Part shown: positions 28,307 through 37,754 of the stretch, one piece after another
Layout: each line of letters begins with the position of its first letter
Numbering within the stretch: position 1 is the stretch's first letter
Source: UBA1275 sp002323515
GTDB lineage: Bacteria > Bacteroidota > Rhodothermia > Balneolales > Balneolaceae
Length of the DNA stretch: 64,000 nucleotides
NCBI GenBank assembly: GCA_964007875.1
Contig: CAXGAH010000003.1
Location: 1 to 64,000 of the forward strand
Direction: 5' to 3'
The notes under the pieces: model-generated
What the model was told of the DNA's origin: nothing
Seen by the model: only the letters and a program-made list of their open reading frames with translations
Database searches by the model: none
Translations under genes and position numbers: made by a program

Positions 28307-29938
28307 CTAGAATACCTGACCGTTACCGGGATAATTTTCAGCTGGATATATTGCTTTCGGTAAATTTAAATCTCTAAGTACCGGCTTATTTTTTTGTGAA
28401 GTATCAACAAATTTTCGCCATGAATTACGTTTTCCTATAGCACCATTACCAAGTAATTCACTTAAAGCGTTCACTAGTTCAGGATTAATATCTGCTATAT
28501 TATAATTTTCATGAGGGTCTATAACATGGTCAAATAACATAATATTTAGCACACTATCACTTTGATTAACAAATTCTGAATAAGTATATCGGTCTGTACG
28601 TATAGTATCACCATAATGATATCTACTAAATACCGCTTTTTTCCATTCTTGATTTGGATTTTGCATTAATGGTACTAAACTTGTCCCATGTAGATTGAAT
28701 TCAGATCCATCATTATCAATAGTAGATTTCGGCCTTTCTAAACCAGCTAAATCACTGAATGTTGGATATAAATCTACAAACTCTACTAGAGAATTAGCTT
28801 TTTTTCCACCCTTAATATCAGGATCACGAATAATTAAAGGTGATTGAATAGAAGTGTTATAGTTTGAGTGTTTACACCATAAATTATGTTCTGCCAAATT
28901 CCAACCGTGATCACCAATTAATGCAATTGTAGTTTGATCATAAAGTAACTCCCCTTTATTGTTGTAAGTTGTTTTCAATTTATCCATTAATCTACCGATC
29001 TGAGCATCAACGTAACTTGTGCAAGCGTAATATCCACGAATTAATTGTTTGGCATATTCATCAGTAACATAATTCTGAGATTCATCACTGAATTCTACCC
29101 CAGTGTAATTTCGTAACTCACCAAAATTATGGATAGATTCATCAGGTGCATTTACTGGATTTGTAAAATTTGGTGGTAATTCAATTTCTTCTTCAGGATA
29201 CATATCCCAATATTTTTTTGGACAATTGAACGGTAGATGAGGTCTAGCATAACCAACAGCATAAAAGAAATTATCTTCTTTTAAATCCACTATCTTATCA
29301 ATAACATATTTTGTAGTTCTACCATCTACATAATAGTCATCATCTTTTTCCTCTGTTCCTATCTCAAATGCTGGTATATCACGCCAAGTCTCACCTGGCA
29401 ATTTCACTAAATCATCCCAAGCCTCTTTATCATCATCAACATTATGATATATTTTCCCAATTGATAATGTTTTATAACCATTATTTTTAAAATGCTGTGG
29501 CATAGTTACACTATTTCCAGGATTATTAAGACCAGCAGGTTCAGTAAAATCATAGTGTGACGCGGTAGCTTCAAGATTTAGTCTTGAATAATAAGCCCAA
29601 TGTCGTCCATATGGTTGGTTTGGTAATTTATAAGGTCTTGAACCTGTCAACAAACTGAGCCTAGATGCTCCGCAAACTGGCACTGAACAATATGCTCTTT
29701 CAAATACAGTACCATCCTTAGCTAATAGATCAATATTTGGGGTTTGAATTAAGTTATTCCCATGTAATTGTAATGACTCTCTATAAGCCCCAAGTTGGGG
29801 TCGTAAATCATCGACTATAATAAATATTATATTCTTTTTTTTATCATCATTACCTAAATAGAATAAAGCTGGTATCGTGCTTGCTGTCAAACCTAAGGCG
29901 CCGCACTTCATTAAAAAATTTCGACGATTTAAACCCAT
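28307..29938 (-). CDS. Type I sulfatase (iduronate-2-sulfatase-like), Tat-type signal
   Basis: A 543-residue sulfatase. The N-terminus LNRRNFLMKCGALGLTAS is a twin-arginine-like signal. The metal motif is FIIVDDLRPQLGAY, and the formylglycine site is C89 in VCGASRLSLLTGSRPY (C-x-A-x-R variant). Later segments GKIYHN, RPHLPFNCPKKYWDMYP and IGDHGWNLAEH, then HSNYNTSIQSPLI, resemble the iduronate-2-sulfatase branch, but substrate is not fixed. It is probably periplasmic. It diverges from xylB across a 219-bp region rich in inverted repeats, and is upstream of the LacI gene. Confidence 0.88.
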   Translation of the reverse strand: MGLNRRNFLMKCGALGLTASTIPALFYLGNDDKKKNIIFIIVDDLRPQLGAYRESLQLHGNNLIQTPNIDLLAKDGTVFERAYCSVPVCGASRLSLLTGSRPYKLPNQPYGRHWAYYSRLNLEATASHYDFTEPAGLNNPGNSVTMPQHFKNNGYKTLSIGKIYHNVDDDKEAWDDLVKLPGETWRDIPAFEIGTEEKDDDYYVDGRTTKYVIDKIVDLKEDNFFYAVGYARPHLPFNCPKKYWDMYPEEEIELPPNFTNPVNAPDESIHNFGELRNYTGVEFSDESQNYVTDEYAKQLIRGYYACTSYVDAQIGRLMDKLKTTYNNKGELLYDQTTIALIGDHGWNLAEHNLWCKHSNYNTSIQSPLIIRDPDIKGGKKANSLVEFVDLYPTFSDLAGLERPKSTIDNDGSEFNLHGTSLVPLMQNPNQEWKKAVFSRYHYGDTIRTDRYTYSEFVNQSDSVLNIMLFDHVIDPHENYNIADINPELVNALSELLGNGAIGKRNSWRKFVDTSQKNKPVLRDLNLPKAIYPAENYPGNGQVF

Positions 29939-29957
29939 AGTAAAAAATTAAATTTTG

Positions 29958-29996
29958 ATTTGTTTTATAGTAATAAATGTTAATCATAAAACAAAT
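29958..29996. promoter_or_regulatory. Perfect 11-bp inverted repeat upstream of the divergent sulfatase gene
   Basis: ATTTGTTTTAT (29958-29968) and ATAAAACAAAT (29986-29996) are exact reverse complements separated by 17 bases, 20-58 bp upstream of the minus-strand sulfatase start. It could be an operator or a leader hairpin. Confidence 0.5.
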
Positions 29997-30000
29997 AATA

Positions 30001-30039
30001 TGAGCAAAATAATAGCTGTTCAGAAGGAAATTTTGCTCA
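30001..30039. promoter_or_regulatory. Candidate shared operator: TGAGCAAAAT inverted repeat before xylB
   Basis: TGAGCAAAAT (30001-30010) and ATTTTGCTCA (30030-30039) are a perfect 10-bp inverted repeat with a 19-base spacer. The right half-site ends 119 bp before the xylB start. The same half-site recurs as a compact palindrome before the TonB receptor gene at almost the same distance. Confidence 0.55.
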
Positions 30040-30157
30040 GCTACTATTTTTTGTCAACCTATTTACCTACATTAGAATATAATCGGTTTTTTACATTTTA
30101 AGGATCAAATTAACAAATAAGTCTAGGTATTAAACGGCCTAAAATAACCAAATATAA

Positions 30158-31657
30158 ATGTTTTTAGGAATTGATCTTGGTAGCTCTTCTATTAAATTAT
30201 CATTGTATGATCCAATAAAAGGAACAACAGTAGGGTCTATATCTCATCCTAAAATTGAGATGGGAATCACATCTCCAAAGTCAGGATGGGCTGAACAAAA
30301 TCCTGAAGATTGGTGGGAAAAATTTTTGGAAGCTTATGAAATTTTAATCAAGCAAAAAACTATTGACACCAAAATTATCTTGGGCATTGGCATATCATAC
30401 CAGATGCATGGATTAGTTGTTGTAGATAAAATGAAAAAATTATTAAGGCCTTCCATAATATGGTGTGATAGTCGAGCTGTTGACTTAGGCGAAAAAGCTT
30501 TTAGATCAATAGGACAAAATTATTGCTTAACTCACCTTTTGAATTCACCAGGTAATTTTACCGCCTCAAAATTAGCTTGGGTAAAGACTAATGAACCTGA
30601 AATTTTTGATCAGATATATAAAATAATGTTGCCTGGCGATTATTTTGTCATGAAACTAACTGGTGAAATCACTACAACAAAATCAGGACTCTCGGAAGGT
30701 GTTTTCTGGGATTATGAAAATGAATGTATTAGTGAAGAAGTATTAAACATATACGATATCTCTAAGGAGCTAATTCCTGAAATAGTGCCTTCAATAGGTA
30801 GCGCTTTAAAAATTCAAAAGGAACTTGCGACAAAACTTGGATTGAATGAAGATGTTAAAATTACCTACAGAGCAGGTGACCAACCTAACAATGCGTTCTC
30901 ACTTAATGTACTCAATGAAGGTGAGATAGCAGCAACAGCTGGTACTTCAGGAGTAATCTATGCTGTTTCAAATAAAAAAACATATGATATTAAATCTCGC
31001 ATAAATACTTTTGTACATGTAAATGACGCTCAAAAAAAGCCTTCAAACGGTGTTTTAATCTGTGTGAATGGAACTGGTATTTTGTATAGTTGGCTCAAAA
31101 AATTACTTAATACTAAGAATCTAAATATTGATTATGCTGAAATGAATGAGATGGTAAAATCTGTACCTGTTGGTGCTGAAGGTTTGTTATGCCTCCCATT
31201 CGGAAATGGGTCGGAAAGAATTTTTGAAAACAAATTAATCGGGTCCCACCTTTTAAATTTAGATTTTAACCAACATGAAACTGGACATATACTAAGAGCA
31301 GCAGTAGAAGGAATTATATATGCACTTAATCTAGGATTTGAAATGCTATCAGATCTAAACATAAATAGAAATACAATTAGAGCAGGCAACGCAAACTTAT
31401 TTCTAAGTAGTATTTTCAAAACTATATTTGCAAATGTCACAGACACCCCATTAGAAATATTCAATACAGATGGAGCTACTGGTGCAGCACGAGGTGCAGC
31501 ATTAGGCTTTGGGATTTTTGAAACGATGGAAGAGACTTTTGATGACTTACAATTACTAGAAGTAATAGAACCAAACTCTGAGCTTTCCAGTATATATAAA
31601 GAATCATTTGAAGGATGGAAAGAAACCATTTCAAAACATTCATTTATTGATAATTAA
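30158..31657 (+). CDS. xylB: Xylulokinase (FGGY carbohydrate kinase)
   Basis: A 499-residue cytoplasmic kinase that phosphorylates D-xylulose to xylulose 5-phosphate. The N-terminal ATP/phosphate motif is FLGIDLGSSSIKLSLYD. GWAEQNPEDWW and YQMHGLVVVD (with MHG) are typical of xylulokinases. The C-terminal FGGY-type segment reads EIFNTDGATGAARGAALG. It leads a plus-strand run xylB-xylA-GH43-GH10-symporter-GH10-GH10, with only 24 bp to xylA. Assignment to xylulose rather than another sugar rests on the xylA neighbour and the motifs. Confidence 0.93.
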   Translation: MFLGIDLGSSSIKLSLYDPIKGTTVGSISHPKIEMGITSPKSGWAEQNPEDWWEKFLEAYEILIKQKTIDTKIILGIGISYQMHGLVVVDKMKKLLRPSIIWCDSRAVDLGEKAFRSIGQNYCLTHLLNSPGNFTASKLAWVKTNEPEIFDQIYKIMLPGDYFVMKLTGEITTTKSGLSEGVFWDYENECISEEVLNIYDISKELIPEIVPSIGSALKIQKELATKLGLNEDVKITYRAGDQPNNAFSLNVLNEGEIAATAGTSGVIYAVSNKKTYDIKSRINTFVHVNDAQKKPSNGVLICVNGTGILYSWLKKLLNTKNLNIDYAEMNEMVKSVPVGAEGLLCLPFGNGSERIFENKLIGSHLLNLDFNQHETGHILRAAVEGIIYALNLGFEMLSDLNINRNTIRAGNANLFLSSIFKTIFANVTDTPLEIFNTDGATGAARGAALGFGIFETMEETFDDLQLLEVIEPNSELSSIYKESFEGWKETISKHSFIDN

Positions 31658-31681
31658 CCATAACAAACACCATACTATATT

Positions 31682-33010
31682 ATGAAGCCAATAATAGGAG
31701 ATCGCGAATATTTTGAGGGTATTTCTAAAATTGAATATGAAGGTAAAGACACAGATAATCCATTAGCGTATAGGTTTTATAATAAAAATCGGGTGGTAGC
31801 TGGTAAAACAATGCAAGAACATTTCAAATTTGCTGTTGCATATTGGCATACACTCACCAGTGTCGGTAGTGATCCATTTGGCATTGGTACCAAAATATTT
31901 CCATGGCTAAAGGAAGAAGACCCTTATAAAAGAGCGACAGATAAGATGGATGCTGCATTTGAATTTATCACAAAATTAGACTTGTCTTATTATTGCTTTC
32001 ATGATGTGGATTTAATTGATGAAGGTGAAAGCTTAGAAGAATTTAGTAAACGACTAGATTTTATAACTGACTACGCAAAAAAGAAACAAGATATTTCAGG
32101 TGTTAAGTTACTGTGGGGAACAGCGAATCTTTTTTCACATCCCAGATACATGAATGGTGCATCTACAAATCCTGATTTTGATGTAGTTGCTTTTGCTGGT
32201 GCACAAGTAAAAAATGCACTAGATGCAACAATTAAGTTAGGTGGTGAAAATTATGTCTTTTGGGGTGGCAGAGAAGGCTACATGTCGCTGCTTAATACAA
32301 ATATGAAACGTGAGCTAGATCATTTAGCAACTTTTTTACATATGTGTAAAGATTATGCTCGAAACAATGGCTTTGAGGGTACATTCTTTATTGAACCTAA
32401 ACCTATGGAGCCAACAAAACACCAGTACGATTTCGACGCTTCAACAGTTATAGGGTTTCTTCAAAAATATGATTTAATCGATGATTTTAAGCTAAATATA
32501 GAAGTCAATCATGCAACTCTTGCCCTACATACCTTTGAGCATGAATTACAAGTTGCGGCAAATCACGGATTATTAGGTAGTATTGATGCTAACCGCGGCG
32601 ACTATCAGAATGGTTGGGATACAGATCAATTTCCTGTTGACTTATTTGAGATAACTCAAGCTATGCTCGTCTTGTTACTATCTGGAGGACTTAAAGGTGG
32701 TGGAGTTAATTTTGATGCAAAACTACGTCGAAATTCAACTGACCTTGAAGACTTATTCTATGCGCATATTGGCGGTATAGATATTTTCGCAAGATCTTTA
32801 CTTGTTGCTAATGATATACTTGAAAATTCTGAGTTTGTGAACCTTAGAAAAATGCGGTATCACTCTTTCGACACTGGTAGTGGAAAGGAATTTGAGGAAG
32901 GTAAGTTCAAACTCGAAGACCTTTTCCAACATGCCTTACAAAATCAAAACATTCAGCCCATAAGTGGTAAACAAGAGTTGTTAGAAAATCTTATCAATAA
33001 ATTCATTTAA
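31682..33010 (+). CDS. xylA: Xylose isomerase
   Basis: A 442-residue cytoplasmic enzyme converting D-xylose to D-xylulose with two divalent metals. The catalytic histidine lies in YYCFHDVDLIDEGESL. Metal-site segments FFIEPKPMEPTKHQYDFD and KLNIEVNHATLA are intact, as is LGSIDANRGDYQNGWDTDQ. The long form (over 430 residues) is the group II type common in Bacteroidota. With XylB it channels xylose into the pentose phosphate pathway. It is 8 bp upstream of the GH43 gene. Confidence 0.97.
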   Translation: MKPIIGDREYFEGISKIEYEGKDTDNPLAYRFYNKNRVVAGKTMQEHFKFAVAYWHTLTSVGSDPFGIGTKIFPWLKEEDPYKRATDKMDAAFEFITKLDLSYYCFHDVDLIDEGESLEEFSKRLDFITDYAKKKQDISGVKLLWGTANLFSHPRYMNGASTNPDFDVVAFAGAQVKNALDATIKLGGENYVFWGGREGYMSLLNTNMKRELDHLATFLHMCKDYARNNGFEGTFFIEPKPMEPTKHQYDFDASTVIGFLQKYDLIDDFKLNIEVNHATLALHTFEHELQVAANHGLLGSIDANRGDYQNGWDTDQFPVDLFEITQAMLVLLLSGGLKGGGVNFDAKLRRNSTDLEDLFYAHIGGIDIFARSLLVANDILENSEFVNLRKMRYHSFDTGSGKEFEEGKFKLEDLFQHALQNQNIQPISGKQELLENLINKFI

Positions 33011-33018
33011 TTTTCTAA

Positions 33019-33984
33019 ATGAAAAAAGCTAGATATTTATTTCCAAATGACTACATGGCAGATCCTTCTGCGCATGTTTTTAATGAGAAAGTGTATATAT
33101 ATCCTTCTCATGATTGGGACAGCAATGTGGTAGAAAATGATAACGGTGATCATTTCAATATGAAAGATTATCATGCGTTTTCAATGGATGACATTAATGG
33201 ACCTATTAAAAATCACGGCAAAATTCTAGATTTAAAGGATATCTCATGGGCTTCAAAACAACTTTGGGATTCAGATGTTGCTTTTAAAAACAATACCTAT
33301 TACCTGTATTTTAGTGCAAAAGATAAAGATGGGATTTTTCGAATTGGGATCGCAACATCTAAAGATCCTGTTGGGCCATTCATTCCATCACCCGATCCTA
33401 TACCAGGAAGTTTTAGTATTGATCCATGTTTATTTGAGGATGACAATAATTTTTACATGTATTTTGGCGGTTTGTGGGGTGGCCAACTAGAAAAATATCG
33501 AAATAATATTTATGATGATAACAACGAACTTCCTGAAACTAATTCTCCTGCTTTAGGCCCCAAAATCGCAAAAATGCGCGATGATATGTCAGGTTTTGCA
33601 GAATCACCAAAAGATATTCTAATCATTGATCAAAATGGTGAATCAATTACTCAAGGAGATACAGATAGAAGGTTTTTTGAAGCATCATGGATGCATAAGT
33701 ATAAGAATAAATATTATTTCTCATACTCGACAGGGGATACTCATAAAATCTGTTATGCAACTGGAGATAATCCCTATGGTCCTTTTGTATTCCAAGGTAC
33801 AATATTGACACCTGTAATTGGTTGGACTACTCACCACAGTATCATTGAGTTTAAAAACAAATGGTATTTATTCCATCATGACTGCTTACCCTCCAATGGT
33901 ATAACTTGGTTAAGAAGCATGAAAGTAATTGAATTAGAGTATAACTATGATGATAGTATTAAAACAATTCAAGGGTCCCTTTAA
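33019..33984 (+). CDS. Glycoside hydrolase family 43 (beta-xylosidase/arabinofuranosidase-like), cytoplasmic
   Basis: A 321-residue five-bladed propeller enzyme. Candidate catalytic residues are the Asp in YMADPSAHVF (base), the Asp in SIDPCLFEDD (pKa modulator) and the Glu in RFFEASWMHKY (acid). It has no signal peptide, so it should act in the cytoplasm on short oligosaccharides delivered by the GPH symporter, releasing xylose for XylA. An arabinofuranosidase role is possible. It stops one base before the preferred TTG start of the next xylanase gene, so translation is likely coupled. Confidence 0.9.
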   Translation: MKKARYLFPNDYMADPSAHVFNEKVYIYPSHDWDSNVVENDNGDHFNMKDYHAFSMDDINGPIKNHGKILDLKDISWASKQLWDSDVAFKNNTYYLYFSAKDKDGIFRIGIATSKDPVGPFIPSPDPIPGSFSIDPCLFEDDNNFYMYFGGLWGGQLEKYRNNIYDDNNELPETNSPALGPKIAKMRDDMSGFAESPKDILIIDQNGESITQGDTDRRFFEASWMHKYKNKYYFSYSTGDTHKICYATGDNPYGPFVFQGTILTPVIGWTTHHSIIEFKNKWYLFHHDCLPSNGITWLRSMKVIELEYNYDDSIKTIQGSL

Positions 33985-33985
33985 T

Positions 33986-35140
33986 TTGAAAAAGAATAAA
34001 AAGAGCCAATCAGTAAAAACTATAAAGAACAAGTTACATGTTGTATTTACAGTATTTATTGTAACACTAGCCTGTGGAGCGAACACAGAAACCAAAAAAA
34101 CACTTAAAACTTCATTTGATGGTAAATTCCTTTACGGGGCTGCCCTAAATAGTGATCAATTTACTGATAATGACAAGCGAGCGATTCCAATTTTAAAAAA
34201 TCACTTCAATTCAATTACACCAGAAAATGAAATGAAATGGATGTATTTACAACCATCTCCCGATAGTTTCTATTTCGATCTTTCTGACAAATTTGTTGAA
34301 TTCGGGATGTCAAATGACATGCACATGGTTGGTCACACTTTAATCTGGCACAATCAAATCCCAGATTGGGTGTTTTTTCACAAAGATGGCACTAAACTTT
34401 CTCGTGAAGAATTACTGATTAGAATGAAAAACCATATATATAAGGTAGTTGGAAGGTATAAAGGAAAAATTAATGCTTGGGATGTTGTTAATGAAGCTTT
34501 GAACGATGATGGTTCTATGCGAAACTCGTTGTGGTATCAAATAATTGGTGACGACTATGTAGCCCAAGCATTTAAATTTGCCCATGAAGCAGACCCAAAT
34601 GCTGAGCTGTATTATAATGATTATAACCTACATAAATCATCAAAAGCAGATGGTGCTGTTCAACTTATAAATGAGATTCAAAATCAAGGTATACGAGTAA
34701 CTGGAATAGGGATGCAAGGACACTGGGGTCTTGACTACCCAACTAAAGAAGAACTTGAAGAGAGTATTAAAAAATTTAAAGAATTAGGATACATCGCAAT
34801 CACTGAATTAGATATTGATGTATTGCCAAATCCGTCAGGATATCAAGGCGCCGATCTCAATGTGAGTGAGTCATCTAGTAATGAATTGAACCCATATAAA
34901 AGTTTTTTACCTGACACAATTCAGAATAAACAAATTGTGCAATTTCAGATGCTTCATGAAGTATTTATAGAACATTCAAATAAGATTAATAGGGTTACTA
35001 CTTGGGGTGTGACTGACGGGGACTCATGGAAAAATGAATGGCCAGTACCTAATCGAACAAACTATCCTCTTTTATTTGATAGAAACGGTAAAGCTAAACC
35101 GATTGTAGATTCAATCATTCAGCTTGTTGATAATAAATAA
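33986..35140 (+). CDS. GH10 endo-1,4-beta-xylanase, lipoprotein
   Basis: A GH10 xylanase of about 384 residues. The acid/base is E170 in WDVVNEALND and the nucleophile E274 in AITELDIDV; ENEMKWMYLQPSP and GHTLIWHNQIPDW are conserved. The N-terminus has basic residues, a hydrophobic stretch and lipobox TLAC, so it is probably a membrane-anchored periplasmic or surface lipoprotein. The longest frame starts at 33947 inside the GH43 gene. I prefer TTG 33986, because AAGGG (33971-33975) precedes it and the signal peptide becomes normal. It is a paralogue of the next GH10. Confidence 0.9.
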   Translation: MKKNKKSQSVKTIKNKLHVVFTVFIVTLACGANTETKKTLKTSFDGKFLYGAALNSDQFTDNDKRAIPILKNHFNSITPENEMKWMYLQPSPDSFYFDLSDKFVEFGMSNDMHMVGHTLIWHNQIPDWVFFHKDGTKLSREELLIRMKNHIYKVVGRYKGKINAWDVVNEALNDDGSMRNSLWYQIIGDDYVAQAFKFAHEADPNAELYYNDYNLHKSSKADGAVQLINEIQNQGIRVTGIGMQGHWGLDYPTKEELEESIKKFKELGYIAITELDIDVLPNPSGYQGADLNVSESSSNELNPYKSFLPDTIQNKQIVQFQMLHEVFIEHSNKINRVTTWGVTDGDSWKNEWPVPNRTNYPLLFDRNGKAKPIVDSIIQLVDNK

Positions 35141-35158
35141 CCTAAAATGAATTGATCA

Positions 35159-36544
35159 ATGGCTGAACTAAAGCAATATCTAAGTAAAAAAGAAAAAATT
35201 GGTTATGGCCTGGGTGACATGGCTTCTAATCTTTATTTCCAAACGTTTGTTGTTTTCATGCCAATTTTTTATACAGATGTGTTTGGATTAGCACCAGCAG
35301 CAATGGGTACTATGATGCTTTTTTCAAGATTTTGGGATGCTGCAAATGATCCATTAATGGGGATGATCGCCGACCGTACAGACACAAAATGGGGTAAATT
35401 CCGCCCTTATATTGCTGTTTTCGCTATACCTATAGGTTTAGCGGGGTTCCTTGCATTTAATACCCCAAATTTTGGTGCATCTGGAAATTTAATCTATGCC
35501 TACGTTACCTATATACTGCTTATGATGATGTATACAGGTGTGAATGTACCATATGCTGCTTTAATGGGTGTAATAACACCAAATTCTGCTGAAAGGACTT
35601 CCGTTTCTCAGTATAGATTCGCATTTGCTTTCATTGGGCAATTTATAGCAGGCGCTGTAACCTTAGGCTTGGTGCAATACTTTGGTTCTGGTAATGAAGC
35701 TATCGGTTGGAAGATGGTTATGGTGTTGTATGGCATAGTTGCGGCAGCATTATTATTTGGTACTTTTTCCTTAACTAAAGAACGTGTTTTACCTAAAGTT
35801 AGTAAACAAAATAGAATTAAGGATGATCTAAAGGACCTCATGAAGAATAAACCATGGATTCTAATGGGTCTAGCAACCTTCTTTCAGCTGACTTTTATAG
35901 TTATGAGGGGTTCATCTACCACTTATTATTTTAGATATTTTGTGGGTAATCAAGAACTCAATTTACTGGGTATGAATATCGATTTAGGTTACGCACTTTT
36001 TACTTCATCATTTATCGGTGTGGGTACTGTTGCAACGTTTATAGGAGCTTTATTAACTAGTCGAATCAATAAGTATTTTTCAAAAAAAACTATCTATTCT
36101 CGATTTCTAATTATGAGCGCAATCTGCTCGTTACTATTTTATTTTCTTGCCCCTGAGAATATCCTCCTGATTTACACTTTAAATGCACTGGTCTCTTTTT
36201 TCTTTGGTTCTGTTTCTGTAACACAATGGGCAATGTATACTGATACAGCCGACTATGGTGAATGGAAATTTGGGCGTAGATCTACTGCTTTAATCATGGC
36301 TGCTTCACTATTTGCATTAAAAATGGGACTGACTGCTGGAGGAACCATTGTTGGTTGGGTTTTGGAGGGGTATGGCTTCATTGCCAATGAAACTCAGACT
36401 GAATCAACGCTACTTGGTATAAAAATGCTGATGAGTGTTTTTCCTGCATTATTCGGAATAATTGGTGGTCTTCTAGTCTTATTTTATCCAATTACAGATG
36501 AGAAAATGGTAGAAATTGAGATGGATTTAAAAGGGAAAGTATAA
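35159..36544 (+). CDS. GPH-family sugar:cation symporter
   Basis: A 461-residue inner-membrane transporter with about 12 helices, of the glycoside-pentoside-hexuronide symporter family (MelB/XynB-like). Diagnostic segments are KEKIGYGLGDMASNLYFQ near the start, RFWDAANDPLMGMIADRT with the cation-site aspartates, and TDTADYGEWKFGRRSTALIM. By context it imports xylose or xylo-oligosaccharides with a proton or sodium ion for the cytoplasmic GH43 and XylA. It lies between two GH10 genes and 18 bp after the first. Confidence 0.92.
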   Translation: MAELKQYLSKKEKIGYGLGDMASNLYFQTFVVFMPIFYTDVFGLAPAAMGTMMLFSRFWDAANDPLMGMIADRTDTKWGKFRPYIAVFAIPIGLAGFLAFNTPNFGASGNLIYAYVTYILLMMMYTGVNVPYAALMGVITPNSAERTSVSQYRFAFAFIGQFIAGAVTLGLVQYFGSGNEAIGWKMVMVLYGIVAAALLFGTFSLTKERVLPKVSKQNRIKDDLKDLMKNKPWILMGLATFFQLTFIVMRGSSTTYYFRYFVGNQELNLLGMNIDLGYALFTSSFIGVGTVATFIGALLTSRINKYFSKKTIYSRFLIMSAICSLLFYFLAPENILLIYTLNALVSFFFGSVSVTQWAMYTDTADYGEWKFGRRSTALIMAASLFALKMGLTAGGTIVGWVLEGYGFIANETQTESTLLGIKMLMSVFPALFGIIGGLLVLFYPITDEKMVEIEMDLKGKV

Positions 36545-36577
36545 ATATTAATTCGATATTAACAAACACTACATAGT

Positions 36578-37747
36578 ATGAAATATGGTAAGTGCATCTT
36601 ATTTTTCTTAATTTTTTCAGCTTCAACAGTTGCACAAGATAATAATAAATCATTATATGAAGCCTATGAAGATGCTTTTTTAATTGGTACAGCCTTAAAT
36701 CGAGCACAAATCTTATCTATTAATAATGAATATTTATTAGATACCCTCAGAGCAAGCCGAAGGGGCTATTTTATCACTAATAAAATTTTACCAGATAAAA
36801 TAGGCCTTAACATTGCAATGGAGCATTTTAATGCATTCACACCAGAAAATGCAATGAAATGGGAAGAAATTCATCCAAAACCTGGTGTGTATAATTTTAC
36901 CGCTGCTGATCAGTTTGTAGAAATAGCAAATCAGCAAAATAAATTTGTAATTGCTCACACATTAATATGGCATAATCAAACCCCAGATTGGGTATTTGAA
37001 GACGAAAACGGGGAATCTGCAGATAGAGAACTATTACTTCAAAGAATGCAAAACCATATTCATACTGTTGTCGGTAGATATAGAGGCAGAATTGATGCTT
37101 GGGATGTTGTGAATGAAGCCTTTAATCAAGATGGGAGTTACAGAGAATCAAAATGGTATCAAATAATTGGTGAAGACTATCTAGCAAAAGCATTTCAATA
37201 TGCAAGAGAAGCAGATGAAAAGGTGGAATTATATTACAATGACTATAGTATGGAAAATAGTGTAAAAAGAAATGGCATTATTAAGGCTATAAAAAATCTG
37301 CTCGTAAAAGGTATCCCAATTACTGGAATAGGTTCACAAAGTCATTATAAACTTTCAAATATGCCCTCTGTATACGATATTGAGAAATCAATCAAAGACC
37401 TTTCATTACTTGGTATAGATATTATGATTACTGAACTTGATATTAATGTATTACCTGAGATTAGAAATAAAGATGGGTCTTTAAATTCAGAAACTGATAT
37501 CTATAAAGATGGGTTACCAGAAAACATTGAAAAAAAATTAACCGATACATATGTAGAACTATTTCAAGTTTATCTAAACCACAAAGACTTAATAAAAAGA
37601 GTTACATTTTGGGGTGTATCTGATCACAGCTCATGGCTTAATTACTTACCCGTTGAAAGAATAAACTATCCATTGCTATTTGATAGGCAAAATAATCCTA
37701 AGGATGCCTTTTTTTCTATCCTTAGACTTGCAGAAAACGAACTATAA
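36578..37747 (+). CDS. GH10 endo-1,4-beta-xylanase, periplasmic
   Basis: A 389-residue GH10 xylanase. The signal peptide ILFFLIFSASTVAQ ends near residue 20, without a lipobox. The acid/base is E180 in WDVVNEAFNQ, the nucleophile E286 in MITELDINV, and HTLIWHNQTPDW is conserved. Compared with the lipoprotein GH10 upstream, it carries an insertion near residues 47-75 (DTLRASRRGYFITNKI). It is probably a soluble periplasmic enzyme that shortens imported oligosaccharides. The next gene begins 7 bp after its stop if ATG 37755 is used. Confidence 0.92.
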   Translation: MKYGKCILFFLIFSASTVAQDNNKSLYEAYEDAFLIGTALNRAQILSINNEYLLDTLRASRRGYFITNKILPDKIGLNIAMEHFNAFTPENAMKWEEIHPKPGVYNFTAADQFVEIANQQNKFVIAHTLIWHNQTPDWVFEDENGESADRELLLQRMQNHIHTVVGRYRGRIDAWDVVNEAFNQDGSYRESKWYQIIGEDYLAKAFQYAREADEKVELYYNDYSMENSVKRNGIIKAIKNLLVKGIPITGIGSQSHYKLSNMPSVYDIEKSIKDLSLLGIDIMITELDINVLPEIRNKDGSLNSETDIYKDGLPENIEKKLTDTYVELFQVYLNHKDLIKRVTFWGVSDHSSWLNYLPVERINYPLLFDRQNNPKDAFFSILRLAENEL

Positions 37748-37754
37748 ATTAATC

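Noticed and set aside
31132..31629. 165-codon frame opposite xylB
   Set aside because: Antisense shadow of xylB with no signal or motif.
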